This document shows positions 10,263-25,600 of a DNA stretch of 64,000 nucleotides, piece by piece. The position numbers were made by a program, and so were the translations under genes. This stretch comes from Diploscapter coronatus (lineage: Eukaryota > Nematoda > Chromadorea > Rhabditida > Rhabditidae), in NCBI GenBank assembly GCA_964036155.1, contig OZ038422.1, positions 26,559,201 through 26,623,200 of the forward strand, in the 5' to 3' direction. The notes below the pieces were generated by a model. That model saw only the letters and a program-made list of their open reading frames with translations, was not told the DNA's origin and did no database searches. Every line of letters starts with the position of its first letter. Positions within the stretch are counted from its first letter, which is position 1.

Positions 10263-11351
10263 ATGTTATCTGAGGCGGTAAATAGGATTTTGCTAATTTT
10301 CTTGACATTTGGGATTCTAATTTCTGGGAGGAAAAAGGACGGGGATAAATCTGAGCCGATCAAAATCGAAGGATTCGATCTCAATGAAAATCCGGTAAAA
10401 ATTCGAAATTTCGAAAAAAAAACTTTCAAGATTTTTAAAAACGAGTTAAAAGGGCGTAAAGTAAAACTTTCCAGGGCTGCCCCGCCAGTGAATATGATGA
10501 TTGGTATTCTACAAATCCGTTCGGACCGATTATTGAGTGTCAAAACCTCCCCGACGAATTCATAGAGTGCAAAAGGCCCGAGTTACTCCAAATTCAGATA
10601 GAAATGGGTTTAAACAGCACTGATAATGTGGGTTTTCAGACTTCTCAAAACCCGACCCGAAAATCCGCAAAAATAGCACATCGTTTCGAGAGGGAAAAAG
10701 ACGACGGGCTCTTTTCCCCTCTCAATACGACGCACTACTTTTTCTGCGGATCGATTTGCGGGTTTTTGCAGGTCGAGTTTTGAGAAGTCTGATTTGTTTA
10801 TTTTAAAAGTTTGGCACCTTACAGTTATCGCCATTTTCCTTCATACTATTCTTCAGAAAAAGTGAAAATTACAACAAAAAACCCCAAAGTTTTAGTCGAT
10901 CGGAGGTTGCGAACGGTTTGGGGGTCAAAGGGCCGAAGACGTACTCTGGACGAATGTAACCTGCGAAGCCCTGCCCTGTATAGAATGCACCGGCTCAAGA
11001 AAATTTCTCAGAAGAACCCCTTGTATAAAGTATGAAAAATGATTTTTTCCCGAAAACAATTAGACTTTAGATATACCGGCCACTATTTTCTGACTACCCT
11101 AATTTATTCGATATTTCTTGGAATAGTTGCGGTGGATAGATTCTGTCTGGGATACTCGGCGATCGCAGTGGGAAAATTAATGACTCTAGGTATTTTAGAA
11201 CTTCCATAGAAAAACTAAGAAGTTTATAAATTGAATGGGTTTTTCAAATTTTACAGGAGGCCTTGGAATTTGGTGGATCGTGGATATCATTTTATTGGTA
11301 ACAGGTCACCTGACACCTGCCGACGACTCAAATTGGGAACCATACTATTGA
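10263..11351 (+). CDS. TM2 domain protein, TM2D2 type
   Basis: This is a membrane protein of the TM2D family, which is linked in flies to Notch signalling. It has an N-terminal signal peptide ([20 protein letters not shown]). The extracellular part carries family motifs, [20 protein letters not shown] and EFIEC, then GCERFGGQ and several cysteines. Two transmembrane helices follow in the TM2 block: [32 protein letters not shown] and [18 protein letters not shown]. The tail [12 protein letters not shown] ends at TGA 11349-11351. The DRF-like VDRFCLG turn is intact. The exon from 10902, with acceptor GTTTTAG, joins in phase 0, after a large intron containing the 157-bp foldback. ATG 10263 lies 10 bases after a TTTTTCAG acceptor, 217 bp from the DRG2 stop, suggesting co-transcription. 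Confidence 0.9.
10636..10792. mobile_element. 157-bp foldback element in TM2D2 intron
   Basis: The ends TCAGACTTCTCAAAAC and GTTTTGAGAAGTCTGA are perfect inverted repeats, and weaker pairing continues inward through the CCCG/CCGC-containing arms. It shares the terminal TCAGACTT with the 74-bp element at 8022-8095. TTT flanks both sides. No coding capacity. Confidence 0.6.
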
Positions 11352-11450
11352 TTTGTCCGAAGCGATAATTGTTATTGAGTTTCTGGTCATGAATTATTTT
11401 TCCACTCATTTCCAAGACGGGTTTATTATGGGTCGACTTACTTCTTTCAC

Positions 11451-11456
11451 AATAAA
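11451..11456 (+). promoter_or_regulatory. AATAAA poly(A) signal of TM2D2
   Basis: A canonical hexamer lies 100 bp after the TM2D2 stop. It is followed about 110 bp downstream by a TATTTCAG acceptor (to 11570) before the AP-2 mu start. That order is the one expected between two genes of a trans-spliced operon. Confidence 0.5.
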
Positions 11457-11617
11457 CTTTTTCATTTTTCTATTTTCGACATTTTTCTAATCAGTTAGTG
11501 TAGATCGTCCACTAAAATATCTCGTACATTTGCGATTTGTAGCTTTTGTAAAAAATGGAAAATATTTCAGGTTCTGGGAATGATCTAAATTCGATCTGAA
11601 GAAAGCAAGAAAACGAG

Positions 11618-14369
<2,752 letters not shown>

Positions 14370-17300
14370 ATGACGGGGTAAACCCAAAACGGCCATTCTA
14401 TTTGTATGAAAAGGAAGAATACGGTACTTTTGTTTGTTTCTAAGCTTATCTTTTCAAAGAGTTTTTACCTTTTATTTTATCAGAATTCAAAAGAGATATC
14501 TATGCAAAATGCCTTACGTTTTATTCGTTCGTTCATTTCAATTAAGTTTAAGAGAGCTTAAAATGTTTTAATGTAGGCTTCTCATATACGAGTGTTAATG
14601 ATTTTGGCAAGTGGTTAAAGAGTTTCAAATTTTATGAAGTGCTGTGATGATTTTAATCCACCATTTTGGCAATACATGAAAATGCAATAATCTCGACTGT
14701 ATTTTATCTGAGGTTTATCATTTCGAAAAGAATGTTTAAGAATAAATTTTTATCTTAACTTTTTAAAGATACGCCAATATTTTGTGACCAAATTTGAATT
14801 AAAAATGTTTTACTCGAGAATTTTAACATACAGTATACCTTGCATGAGTCTTAATTTATGAATTATGGATAAAGTCTGAATTTAAACATATTTAACTATA
14901 ACTTGTCAAAGATTAAAGATACTGTATGTCTTGCATGCGGCTTAATTTATGAATTATGGCTTTAAATTTTATATTTCCTCTGAAAATCAATTTATTATTC
15001 GTGCCGCACGCACCATTTTTCACATTTAGGCTTATAATTCGCGTTTTCTCTAAAACCTCGTCAAATTTACATTTTATTTTCTTTGCATCGCGCTCATTTG
15101 TGCTGTTCGACGTCTGGCTTTAAAGCAGATAAAATGAGATAGCGCCTAAATCTCAGAGACGAAAAAGAAGAATACATAGTCCCCACTAAATCGGAAAATG
15201 GTGCCTAAATTATTCAAAAGGCCGATTTGATATTAGAATGACCATCTGGTACTTGCAAAGAAATAGCGTTTTAATGCTAGAGACCAAAAGAAATATAAGA
15301 AATAGTATTAAAATATGGAGAAGAGATGGATACAAACTGACTTTCATTTGATATATTTAGCATATGGATATGTCATTAGTGTATCTGAGGTCATTAAATT
15401 TTAAACTCAGTAGTTTATAAATCTAAATTTTGTTATACTTTCTCATGTTGAATTGAATATCTTAAACCCAAATATCTAGTTTAGTCCTGAAGCAATCTTG
15501 TATGGATTGGGAAAGTTGCATGAAATTTTAATATTTCCGCATCTTGGGCCGACCCCTTAGGCTTAATTTATTGATTAGCATATATGCGCATGTTGTAATA
15601 TGATGTCCTTTCGTAAAATGTATACATAAATAAAATAGAGATGAAGGGAGAGAGAAATATGTAATGTCAAAAGTGGGCGTGGCCTGGGTCGAATATAATA
15701 AATATATGTATATATTATTATAGCCCGAGAGTCTTAAGCGAAGAGAGGATTTATTATGCATTTTAAATCTATATTTCGTGAGCTGGAGGGTTTTCGCATA
15801 AATTTCCCCTATCTTCTTTGAGTTTTCCCTTTAACGCATATGTGACCTGTAGTAAAACATAAATATGAAGGTACACAGCTAGAAGGAAAATCTAAATATA
15901 TATTGGGTTACCCTTTCAACTTACCGCTACGCCATTTATTTAGATACTCGCATATTAAGTTACAGTAGAATTAAGTCTAAATAGTTCTTGGACTTGGCTA
16001 AATTTTCTTTTATTCGTGAAACTTTCATTTTTCGACTTTCAAAGAGCAATATGAAAAGCCTAAGTTTAGAGTGCGTAAAATTGAAATTCGTCAAATTTCA
16101 CTCCCAAAAGGCCCTTTCTTTCTTCTTTATATGCGCTTTTTATAAACACTTTTCGTTGAAATTTCCTCGGGCGAAATTTAGTAAAAATTGCATGTTGCGT
16201 TGAATTTTTTAGTTTAGTTGAGAAATAAGAAAATTGAATTTTTGCCGAAGAGAAACTTCGGAATTTAAGAGGGGAGCGCTTTGAAAAATGGAAACATTTA
16301 TCTAAGTCTGAAATGAAATTTTGGGGGCTAAATAGGAAAATATTTTGGATTTTTTGGAGAATCTCAAAATTTCCCAGGTGATATGATATATCGATCGTGG
16401 CATGATTCTATTTTCTTTTTCATATTTTTCTTCAAAACGCACTTCTCGCGTCGAATTTTATTTGCTTAGCAATTCGGGAAATTCTCGAAATTTGGCTATT
16501 TTTTCTTAAATAAAGTGTCGAGATTCTTTCATTTTATATTTATCTTAAGAGCACACCCAATTTTTCTCCTTTTCGGAGCTAATTTTTATTTGTTTCTTTT
16601 TGACAGAATTTTTGTTCCTCACCGCCTTCCGATTCTTTCATTTATTTGCTTTATTCTAGTGGCCGGTCAGATTTTGACTCGTTTTGAGAAAATTTTTATA
16701 ATATAAGGTTCTTTAGATTTAACGGAATACCCTCTAAAATATAAGGCTCATAAATTTAGACTTTACGATACATTGTTTATGACTTGCACATATACTTATT
16801 CCATCTTTTCGTCTCTTAAACGCCCGTGCTCTCTCATTATATTCGATTACACATTTCTATTCTTAATTATCATTCAATAATTATATATTCGACCCTATAG
16901 AAGAGAAAAGGGGCGTGGCCTTATGCTATAAGCAGATTAAATTAGGAGAAGGCTAGAAGAGAAGGGGGGAATAAATTAGGGCCTCAAGTGTAAATTGTAA
17001 ATCCACTTTTGGATTAAGATATATAAAATCTTTCTTTCTCATAAATATACTATGGCCCTCTATTTTATATACTAGGTTAGATTTATTTATTTTATTCACT
17101 AGCAAAATCCCTAAATTCTATATAATTTGATATATTATTATCGGTCGTGGTTTAATATATTTGTCTAGTTAGAAGATGGCGAGAGTGTATGCTAATAGGA
17201 TAGAGTGCAGAGACGCAGAATAGAGTAATAAAATATCGAATGGAGGGAAGTATTGTTTATTCGTTTCAAATGTAACCGGAGGCCCTAGCGCAATACAATA

Positions 17301-19794
17301 TATCGAATTATGTTAGACATCGTAGAAAATTAAGAGAGCGCAGAGAGTGATACATTATAAAGGTCAGCATTTTATTATTAGTATTGGGTATGTTGAGAGA
17401 TAGAAGTAAAAATGGTTTAGATATTCTTGAAAAGTTAGGATTACTGTAAAAACGGCCGAAAGTCCACAGAGATTTACGCTAAGTTGTGGTCATTTACAGC
17501 GATCTTTTTATTTTCTTCCTTGAAATGTGTCTACGCGCGTTTCTGCAGGATAATATAAAAGCTGGAATGGGATTTCCTTTAGCCTTATCCCTTTCTTCAT
17601 TTATCTATCCGTTCGAAAGTTTTGATCTTGATCGCAGATTTTTTCGATATCTTATCACCGCCTATCATTTTGATTTAGAAACCTCATGTTCTAGAGAAAA
17701 TAGAAGAGTTCCAGAACTTATCGTTTAGATCTAGAAATTTATTACAAGTCCCACAAAGACGCATTTTATTTCGAAGAATTTATTTGAAAGAAAAATTGAG
17801 AAAATTGAAAAATCGTAGAACATAGACGAGATAGGGAAATTGATCAAATTGAGAGGAATGAGAACGATGACCTTAGTTAGTGAGTACGTAGTGACTGCGT
17901 CATAGAGAGATAGGTCATTCGAAGAATGGGCAAACTTAAAGTTACTAAAAATTGTTATTCTCCAAAGGAAACACTTAATAAGGATAATTAGGTAATTAAA
18001 AATAAATTATTAGATAATTTCTAGCTAAAATATTTTACAATTTAAATTCAATCTTCATAAGTTAATCAACTAATCAGGTTAATTAGGCTAGTTAAGTTTT
18101 TAGCTAATTAGTTAATTTCTGATCTCGGATTTGCGTATTTTTGCACCGGTTACGGTATCATTCTCTCCATCTTCTGAAGCTTCGTAAAATGACCGGTTTT
18201 CACTGAAGAAGGCCACGGTGAAAAACGTCGTTTTGCAGACTTATTTTTTTGCGTTTCATAAGAAATTCTTCGTCTGCAAACCCCCAGTGAAGAAAGTTAC
18301 CTTAGACTTTTCGTCAACACTCGTGAAAAAGACGATATCTTTAACTTTTTTTATCGTTATTAGTCAGTGGTTTATCCAAAATGATGAGATCATCTTTATC
18401 AGTTGGTCTAAAAAAGAGATGTTCTAAAAAGTGATCTCTTCGTTATTTTTCTCCAGACAGATTTTGACTTATTCGAACTGTAATAATCAAGATCTAAACG
18501 CGCGATGCATTTTGATGTAAATTTTGCTAAGAAAAAATCATTCTTGCTAGATTTCTGCAGAGATTTCAAATTATTATAACTATTTTTATTTTTGATCTAT
18601 TTCCTAAATTCAAGTCATTTCAAATTTATCTGAAACTGAGACACTGAACCCGAACTATCAGGTCATTATTTGACTTCACGTAGTATTCGTGAAATTCAAG
18701 GTTTTCTCTTATTTCTTTTCGGTGATTTCTCGTTTTTCGAAAACGACAAATTTTTGAATCATTTTTCAAGTGAAACAACGCGTTTTTTTCTTATTTCTCG
18801 AAAAATATCGGGGACACGCATTCAAAATTGAACGTGCGCGAAACAGTAAAAATCAGACATTTTTACACAGAAATTTGCCAAATTTGACCTGACGTCAATA
18901 CTAAATCACATGTAACCGAATTTTTCCATGATTTGAATTAAAAATTTTCGAGAATATACGGTGATGATCTAAAATATAAAATAATTTTGTTCCCTTTCAA
19001 GAATCGAAATTCAAACTTTCTCCTATTCTTTTTATCAATATGAAAATTGTCCGGAGGACATTTCGCTTTTGCAAAAATATTATCATTTTATTATTTTTCG
19101 TTATCAAAAATTTCTGTGTCTGAAGCAAAAACCTTGAAATTCTGTCTGTGAATCTAAAGTGTGATCTTTTTCCTTCTTTTCTTTGTTTATATTTGAAATC
19201 GAGAAAAGCGCAGGAGAATTTATATTTTCTAGATAAAATGAATATAAAATTCAACCAAAATGATGACAATAAAATGCGCAAATTTCACAATATTTCTCTT
19301 CAGATTTTATAGCCTTTTTTCTTTGATAAATAAACCTTTTCAAGACGCGTGCGCTTGAATTTATATATTTGCGAGGATCGGTAAATTTTGAGAATCATAT
19401 AAAATAAAACTTGAAACGTACGTCTAGGAAACATAAAAAAACGAGAGATTCATATCTATGAAAATGAGAAAAAAGTTACAGTAATTTTGCTAAATTAATG
19501 ATCATTTCAATCAAATGTTGATTTTCTGCAGGAAATTTGTCGAACTATTTAATCATCAAAAACCTGTGATTTTCTGAAATTCGACCAAGTTTTTAGAGAA
19601 ATTTTCGCGTTTTCCAGAATAATAAATTTATTTTCCCCAGGTTTTCGCTAGCGAAATTTTAGATTTTTGGTGGACCAAAAACTGCGTCTGGTCTCTTTTA
19701 AATCTCTCAAATTCATCCACTATTTGTCTGGATTTTTAGAATTCTCACGATTCTGAAAATAAGTTTGATGATGATGAAATTATTATTTGGCTAA
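14370..19794. other. gene-poor AT-rich region
   Basis: Downstream of AP-2 mu I find no recognisable exon on either strand. Open frames here are at most about 80 codons and phenylalanine- or isoleucine-rich, as AT-rich non-coding DNA gives. The stretch holds a pair of 40-bp direct repeats near 14.8-15.0 kb and many TATATA-type runs. A TTAATTA-rich patch lies at 17970-18120. The stretch may include the promoter and first exon of the gene starting before 22598, but I could not place that exon. Confidence 0.5.
14831..14962. repeat. pair of direct repeats, about 40 bp each
   Basis: Two copies about 90 bp apart share CTTAATTTATGAATTATGG, preceded in each by a related CAGTAT/CTGTAT and CTTGCATG segment (14831-14870 and 14921-14962). 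Their function is unknown; they probably represent a local duplication. Confidence 0.7.
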
Positions 19795-21079
19795 CAAGGA
19801 ATGCTCAACATAAGAAACGCGAATTACCGGACGAGACCTATATCATTAGAAAGCTCGTTTCAAGAGCAGTGCAATGGTGCCAAGCTTTTGTGCTCATAGG
19901 GGGTTTTACGCTGTAAACGAAGGACGCAAAGTTTTTTACTATAGGCCTGATGTCGCATAGCGCTTCTATCGCTCTTTCTTCGTGATTTCACATGGAATTT
20001 CGGAATTTTTTGCTGTACTATGTAGGAATATACCGTACAATGATGGGAAAAATAAATTTAGGCAAGTTTCACCACATTTCAGGTACAGGTGGTTCATTTT
20101 CAATTTTTGACCGGCTTTATAATAGCATCTTCCGAATAAAACCGTGCCTAGGCTTTATTTCTGTAGCACACGGACTAATAATTCGTCTGTGGGGTTTTCG
20201 ACACCGTAGAATCCGAATCTGATGGTTAAAACCCGATTCAGCTAATTGTTCCGCACGTTCCGGAATTTTCCGGAAGCGGGACTTTCCGAAAATGGAACAT
20301 CGCTATTTCTTTAAGAGAAAAATCCAAGTTTGATATCAAAATGAGGAGAAGGATACGAATAATTTGAATCCAAAGAGATCTCTTCGATACGATCATCGTA
20401 TCGAAAATAGCGAATTTTAATATTTTGAGACTTAAATTATGACCCATTTTTGCTTTTCAACTTCAAAAATTCACTCCATTCGATGTGGTGATCGTATCGA
20501 CAAGATCTCTTCGGATTTAAATTGTTCGTGCCTTTCTCATCATTATGATATCAAATTTAGATTTTTCCCATAAAAAATTCAAAATTTGCCGTTTCCGGAA
20601 GATCTAGCTTCCGGAAAATTCCGGAACATGCGGAAAAAGTAGCTGAATCGGGTTTTAACCATCAGAATCGGATTCTACGGTGCCGAAAACCCCATAGACG
20701 AACTATTAGTGCATATGCTGCAGAAATAAAGCCTAGACACGATTTTATTCGGAAGATGTCATTTATAAGGGTGAAAACGGGCCACCTGTACTTGAAATGT
20801 GGGGGAGCTTGCCTAAATTTATTTTTCCCATCATTGTACGGTATATTCCTACATAGTACAGCAAAAAATTCCGAAATTCCATGTGAAATCACGAAGAAAG
20901 AGCGATAGAAGCGCTATGCGACATCAGGCCTATAGTAAAAAACTTTGCGTCCTTCGTTTACAGCGTAAAACCCCCTATGAACACAAAAGCTTGGCACCAT
21001 TGCACTGCTCTTGAAACGAGCTTTCTAATGATATAGGTCTCGTCCGGTAATTCGCGTTTCTTATGTTGAGCATTCCTTG
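19795..21079. mobile_element. 1285-bp foldback element with about 600-bp arms
   Basis: The sequence from 19795 to about 20405 is matched in reverse complement by about 20479-21079, leaving a spacer of about 73 bp. The outer arms are nearly identical and the inner arms more diverged. Ends are CAAGGAATG and CATTCCTTG, flanked by TAA on both sides (19792-19794 and 21080-21082). A TWA target duplication is the habit of PIF/Harbinger elements. Each arm has an open frame of 76 codons sharing IRLWGFRHRRIR, which follows simply from the arm identity. No transposase was seen, so it would be non-autonomous. A transcript across it would form a very long hairpin. Confidence 0.85.
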
Positions 21080-21082
21080 TAA

Positions 21083-22597
21083 GTTAAAAACTCATAGAAA
21101 TTTTTTGTATAAATATTGGGTTTTTTCGTCTCAGAATTCTTAGAAAAATCTATTCTCCGGAGACTAATATTCTACACTCTTACATGCGAAATAATATTAC
21201 CCGGGCTGGATATATGAAAGCCGACTTTAGCGTTATATTCCTATACATTTTATTTCTCGAGAAAGCCAAAATGTTGTCATTTTCAAAAGATTCATAAAAA
21301 GTGTCTAGAAATACTATTTTTATTTCAAGTTTTGAATCATCATTTAGCGAATTTACACACGAGTTAAATACGACACTGAACTATCGCATTTTCAGATCAT
21401 TTTAGCGATTTATAAATCTACCATATTTTATACTAAAATCAACATCACTCTGGTAAATCATTGAGTATCTCTTGAAAACTCACCTTTTCCAATTTTTTGA
21501 CAGAATTACTATGTCTTTAACCCGAATACTAATCATCACGTCATATTTTCAATTTTCTTAAATTTCGCACAAATTGAAATAAATTTAATCATCACCCCTT
21601 TCGTTATCTAGAAAACTGCCTATTTGGTTCTTAAAATTATGATTCGCTTTTTCCCTTCTCAGCGCTATTTCTACAATTCTAAAAGCAAAATTTTATTTAT
21701 GTTTTTCTTCAATGTTCAACAGCCGCCTCATTGAAGACTTGAAACCAATTTTATTTTATCATGTGAAAATCGATTTTATTTGTTCAAATCGCTGACGAAA
21801 AAGTTTGAAAAGTCTTCTTTTCTCTCAGTTTTACATCAATTTTCAGCACTTAATAAGTTGAAACTTAGGGTTTTATTGAATTCTCGAGATTTTAAATTAA
21901 ATTTGAAACTCCTATACTTTATACTTTAGATTAGATTTTAGCTTCCTACGTTCTAAATGAAATTTTAAAATCTTATGATTTATATTCTAAGCTCCAGATT
22001 AAATTTGAAACTTTATTAAATTCTTTAAGTTTCAGATTTCGTATAGTCGAAGAATTTATTCATATTTGACCTTCATCTGATACGTACTCTAATTCAATAT
22101 AATTCAATTGATAAATATTATATTCGATCTGTCTGATATCTCCATTCAATGCTATTTCTCTCGTTGTATAAATTCACGAAGGCGCGGCGCGCACCGCTAA
22201 AATATTTGTATTGCTCTTATTATTTCCGAATACGGACAAAAAGATTAAAAATAGTGAAGAAATAGTCTGTGATATTGAGAGAGCACAAGGATTTAGAGTC
22301 GGTCAGAGCGAAAGGGAGAAATAGTATTGAAAAACAAGAGAGGATAAACGCAGAAAACGGGTGTTTACCCGACTCTTTGACAGTGTTAGGAGGGTTAGGC
22401 TCCGAGTCTGATTTATCTTTATTTAACTCTCACAATTTCTTATGATATTTCTCAATCGGATTTTTCTGACTCTGTTCTATCTCCAAATTTGACGATATCT
22501 CTAATTTCTATGATTTCGTAGTGACCAAATTTAGGTTTATTTGTTCGTAGTGAACAGCTTAATTTCCATAGTTCCGGCTTCAACCGTTAATTTCCAG
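21083..22597. other. gene-poor AT-rich region
   Basis: This lies between the foldback element and the small candidate exon at 22598. No coding signal seen on either strand. Confidence 0.45.
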
Positions 22598-22635
22598 GCG
22601 ATCACCAAGTAACTCAGTCGGCTGGCTTCCCGGAG
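22598..22635 (+). CDS. candidate upstream exon of the HTH/AT-hook gene
   Basis: This 38-nt stretch lies between a strong acceptor (TTAATTTCCAG) and a strong donor (GTAAGAGTTT). One frame reads DHQVTQSAGFPE, entering in phase 2 and leaving in phase 0. That matches the open frame of the next clear exon at 29165. No ATG lies in it, so at least one exon lies further upstream. Short length means it could be a chance match. Confidence 0.45.
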
Positions 22636-25600
22636 GTAAGAGTTTCGAACTTTTTCACAAATTCTAATTTGATCAAAGCTAAAAGTACGAAAATCAAGTT
22701 TCGTACTTGATTTTTAACGAAAATAATAAAATTCCGACTCTTATCGTTTTAGCAAAGAGACAGCAGAGTTTATATTTGTTGTTATATAAAATTTAAAGCG
22801 ATTTGAGAGGAAAAGGGAGAGCGACTGTAAAATTAAATAGACTGGGGAAGAGTAAATTCAAAGAGAAACATTCATACAATATAATTTCCCCCACTCCGTC
22901 TCTTTTGTTATCAATTATATAAGTTTTATACAAACACTCGCATTTTATTCGATTATTTAATGATCGTGGTCTCTGTTCAATAATTTTTGTTGGAAATTTT
23001 GATGAAAATCAGTTTTTTCTTCATTTTTATATGGAACAAATTGAAATTCCATGAAAACCAACTTTTTCTTAGATTTTCACATAGAAAAATTCTACTTTTT
23101 CGTGAAGATCGCCTTTTTTCCTTTCAAAAAATCAGATTGGTTGTGATATATTCTTCGTACATCTGAAATTCTCAGATATATGAAACGAGTTTCCGCTTTT
23201 AAGAAAAGCCAGCCAACCTAATAAATTCTCAGAGACCTATTGTTCGATGATAAAATGACAATAATTAGGCTATCATTGATAAGAGATTATAAACCTATGT
23301 TAAAACAGGCTAGGATATATGATGATTTCTTATAGCTCATATTATATCCAGCAAACATTATTTATATACATCGATTTCTGCAATTGTAGATAAGATCTTA
23401 GCCGTCTCTTTTGCTTTTTTCCATGGCAAAATTCCTCCATTCATTCATTCATGAAAAATTCTAAAACATTAATCTTTTCAAAAGAATTTTAAGAATCGAA
23501 TTTGTGCGTTGAAAGTTCCCCAATATCTCTCGTAAGACTAAAAATCGATGCTATTTCAAATGTCTAATTTTAGTCCAAAATATCTAAGGCTTCACTTAAG
23601 ATCGCTCAATCGACATATTATTTGGTCAAAACTTAACTTCAGGTTAGGCATCTCAAATATTCTGGTCTCAGTCAAATAATAATTTAAAATGCAATATTTC
23701 ATATTTTGGCAAATCTGTTATTCCTTCTTCTGAATTCCAATTCAAGCTCTGTACCTTGCTCTCGTGACATAACATTTTTATTGAAGTTAATTTTCAAAAT
23801 TTTATAGTAGCAAGTCCTCAGCTTAATCCTATGGATATATGAAATCCTCACTTTTTCCTTAACCGTAATCCGATTGTTTTATTTGTTTACCGCTAAGTTT
23901 CATTGGGAATAATAGTCAGAACGCCTCATATTTTGCAATTTTCGGGGATTAGTCGCTAGGACGCTAGGATTTATTCATTAATTATCTACATCGCCTTAAA
24001 TCGCATGTTTTGATCTAAACCATACAAGGATTAAGCGTAATGTTTATATTTTTCAGATTATTATGTCTTAGTGGAGGAGGGATTGCCATTCATATGACAA
24101 TAATCCAGTTCATCGATTAAGTATATCGTATTTGAAAAACTGATCCTCATCAAAACTTTCATCTTTAATTTTACTTTTTAGTGTAATTAATCACAGGTTT
24201 ACGTAAATAGATGATTATAAACTATAAATTGATGAGAACTTATACCCTTTCTTCGAATTTTGCTTAATTGCTCTTTCTCAACCCCATATATATTAATTTC
24301 CAGCGAAATTTATAATGTAGCCAACAACATGCTTATTAGCCTGTGAAATAAAACCAGTCTTTTGGTTGCGCGTATATAATTTCCTATTGAATATTGCGCA
24401 TATTCAAATGTTCTATCCCGAAAGCCCCGCCCACTTTTTAACTCTCAACCTCTTTCATTGTCTCATGCGCTCTTAAAAATTCGCGCTATTTCGCATAACT
24501 CATTTTTGGCTTAACGAAATTTCAACCCTGGCTGGCATGCTTTCTTCGAAATCAATGTTTGCTCTAATATATGAAACTCTGACTCATCTATATTTTGCAC
24601 TGAAAGCTTGATATTTTATGCTAATTTCGAAAGCCGACTGAAATATATGGACTTTACAGATTTCGCATTTCAACCCTCCAGTATTTAGATGACCATTGCC
24701 TGATTTATTACACAAAGAGTAATGCGCATTTGTGCATATTTAGAGAGTGTGCGAAAATGAGAGATCGAGAGAAAAGTATAAAATGGACATTTGGAAGATT
24801 TTATCCCATCTTCCAATATCTTTAAATTCTCTAGGTTCTCTAGAACTTGAATTTTTGTTTCGTAGTAAATATTTTAAAACTCCTATATATTCAGCTAGCA
24901 AAGTCAACAAAGTCATTCTCCGCTTTCCGCCAAAATTTATTTTTCATCTTTCAATAAATTTCTCGCTCTCAAAGCCCTCTCAAGATTTAGCGCTATTTCG
25001 CCTCACTCTTAAATTTTTGTTCATTCAAAATGTAATGCTTCATTCTGAGCGAGAGAAATTTCGGGAGGTTGGCCCCTTTTTATGTAATCAAATATACGAA
25101 AACCCCCTCCACAAGCTTTATATTTAAACATTAAATTTTATTTCATACACTTTAAGATTTCTCCGTCTTATTAAAAGGGCCACATACTTTAGAAGTGGAT
25201 AAATATAATTTCGAATGCAGCCTGGCATAATTTTTCTCTACTTCTTTTATTCCTTTCTATCCCCTTTCTCAAGCGCACCAACCACAATTAAATAATTTAT
25301 TAGTCATACAATACTAATAAAGCGTAAATTAAAAATTATCGATCTGGTTTTTGTTTAGGGCTGCTATTTCTGTTGAAAATAGAGGCAAAAATATTTTTTC
25401 TTAAATAAGCGAAAATAATAGATGGTTTCAAACATTCCTCCCCTCGATGTGAAAAATAAGACCATTTTCTGATTCATACATCTAAAACTTCTCATTTTCG
25501 TCAGAATTCTAATAACCAACTTCATGTGAATTACGAAATGTTTTTGTTAATTCTCCTCTCGCAAGGTCACGCTGTTTTAACTGAAATAGTAAAAAAGAGA

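Noticed and set aside
16978..16995. lin-4-like CCTCAAGTGT segment
   Set aside because: Only the 3' part of the microRNA is matched; the CCCTGAG seed is absent and no hairpin partner was seen.
19992..20892. Two 76-codon ORFs with similar protein on opposite strands
   Set aside because: They are the same sequence in the two arms of the foldback element, so similarity is not evidence of coding.
24747..25127. 126-codon plus-strand ORF
   Set aside because: Rich in Phe, Lys and Leu with no recognisable family; typical of chance open frames in AT-rich sequence.
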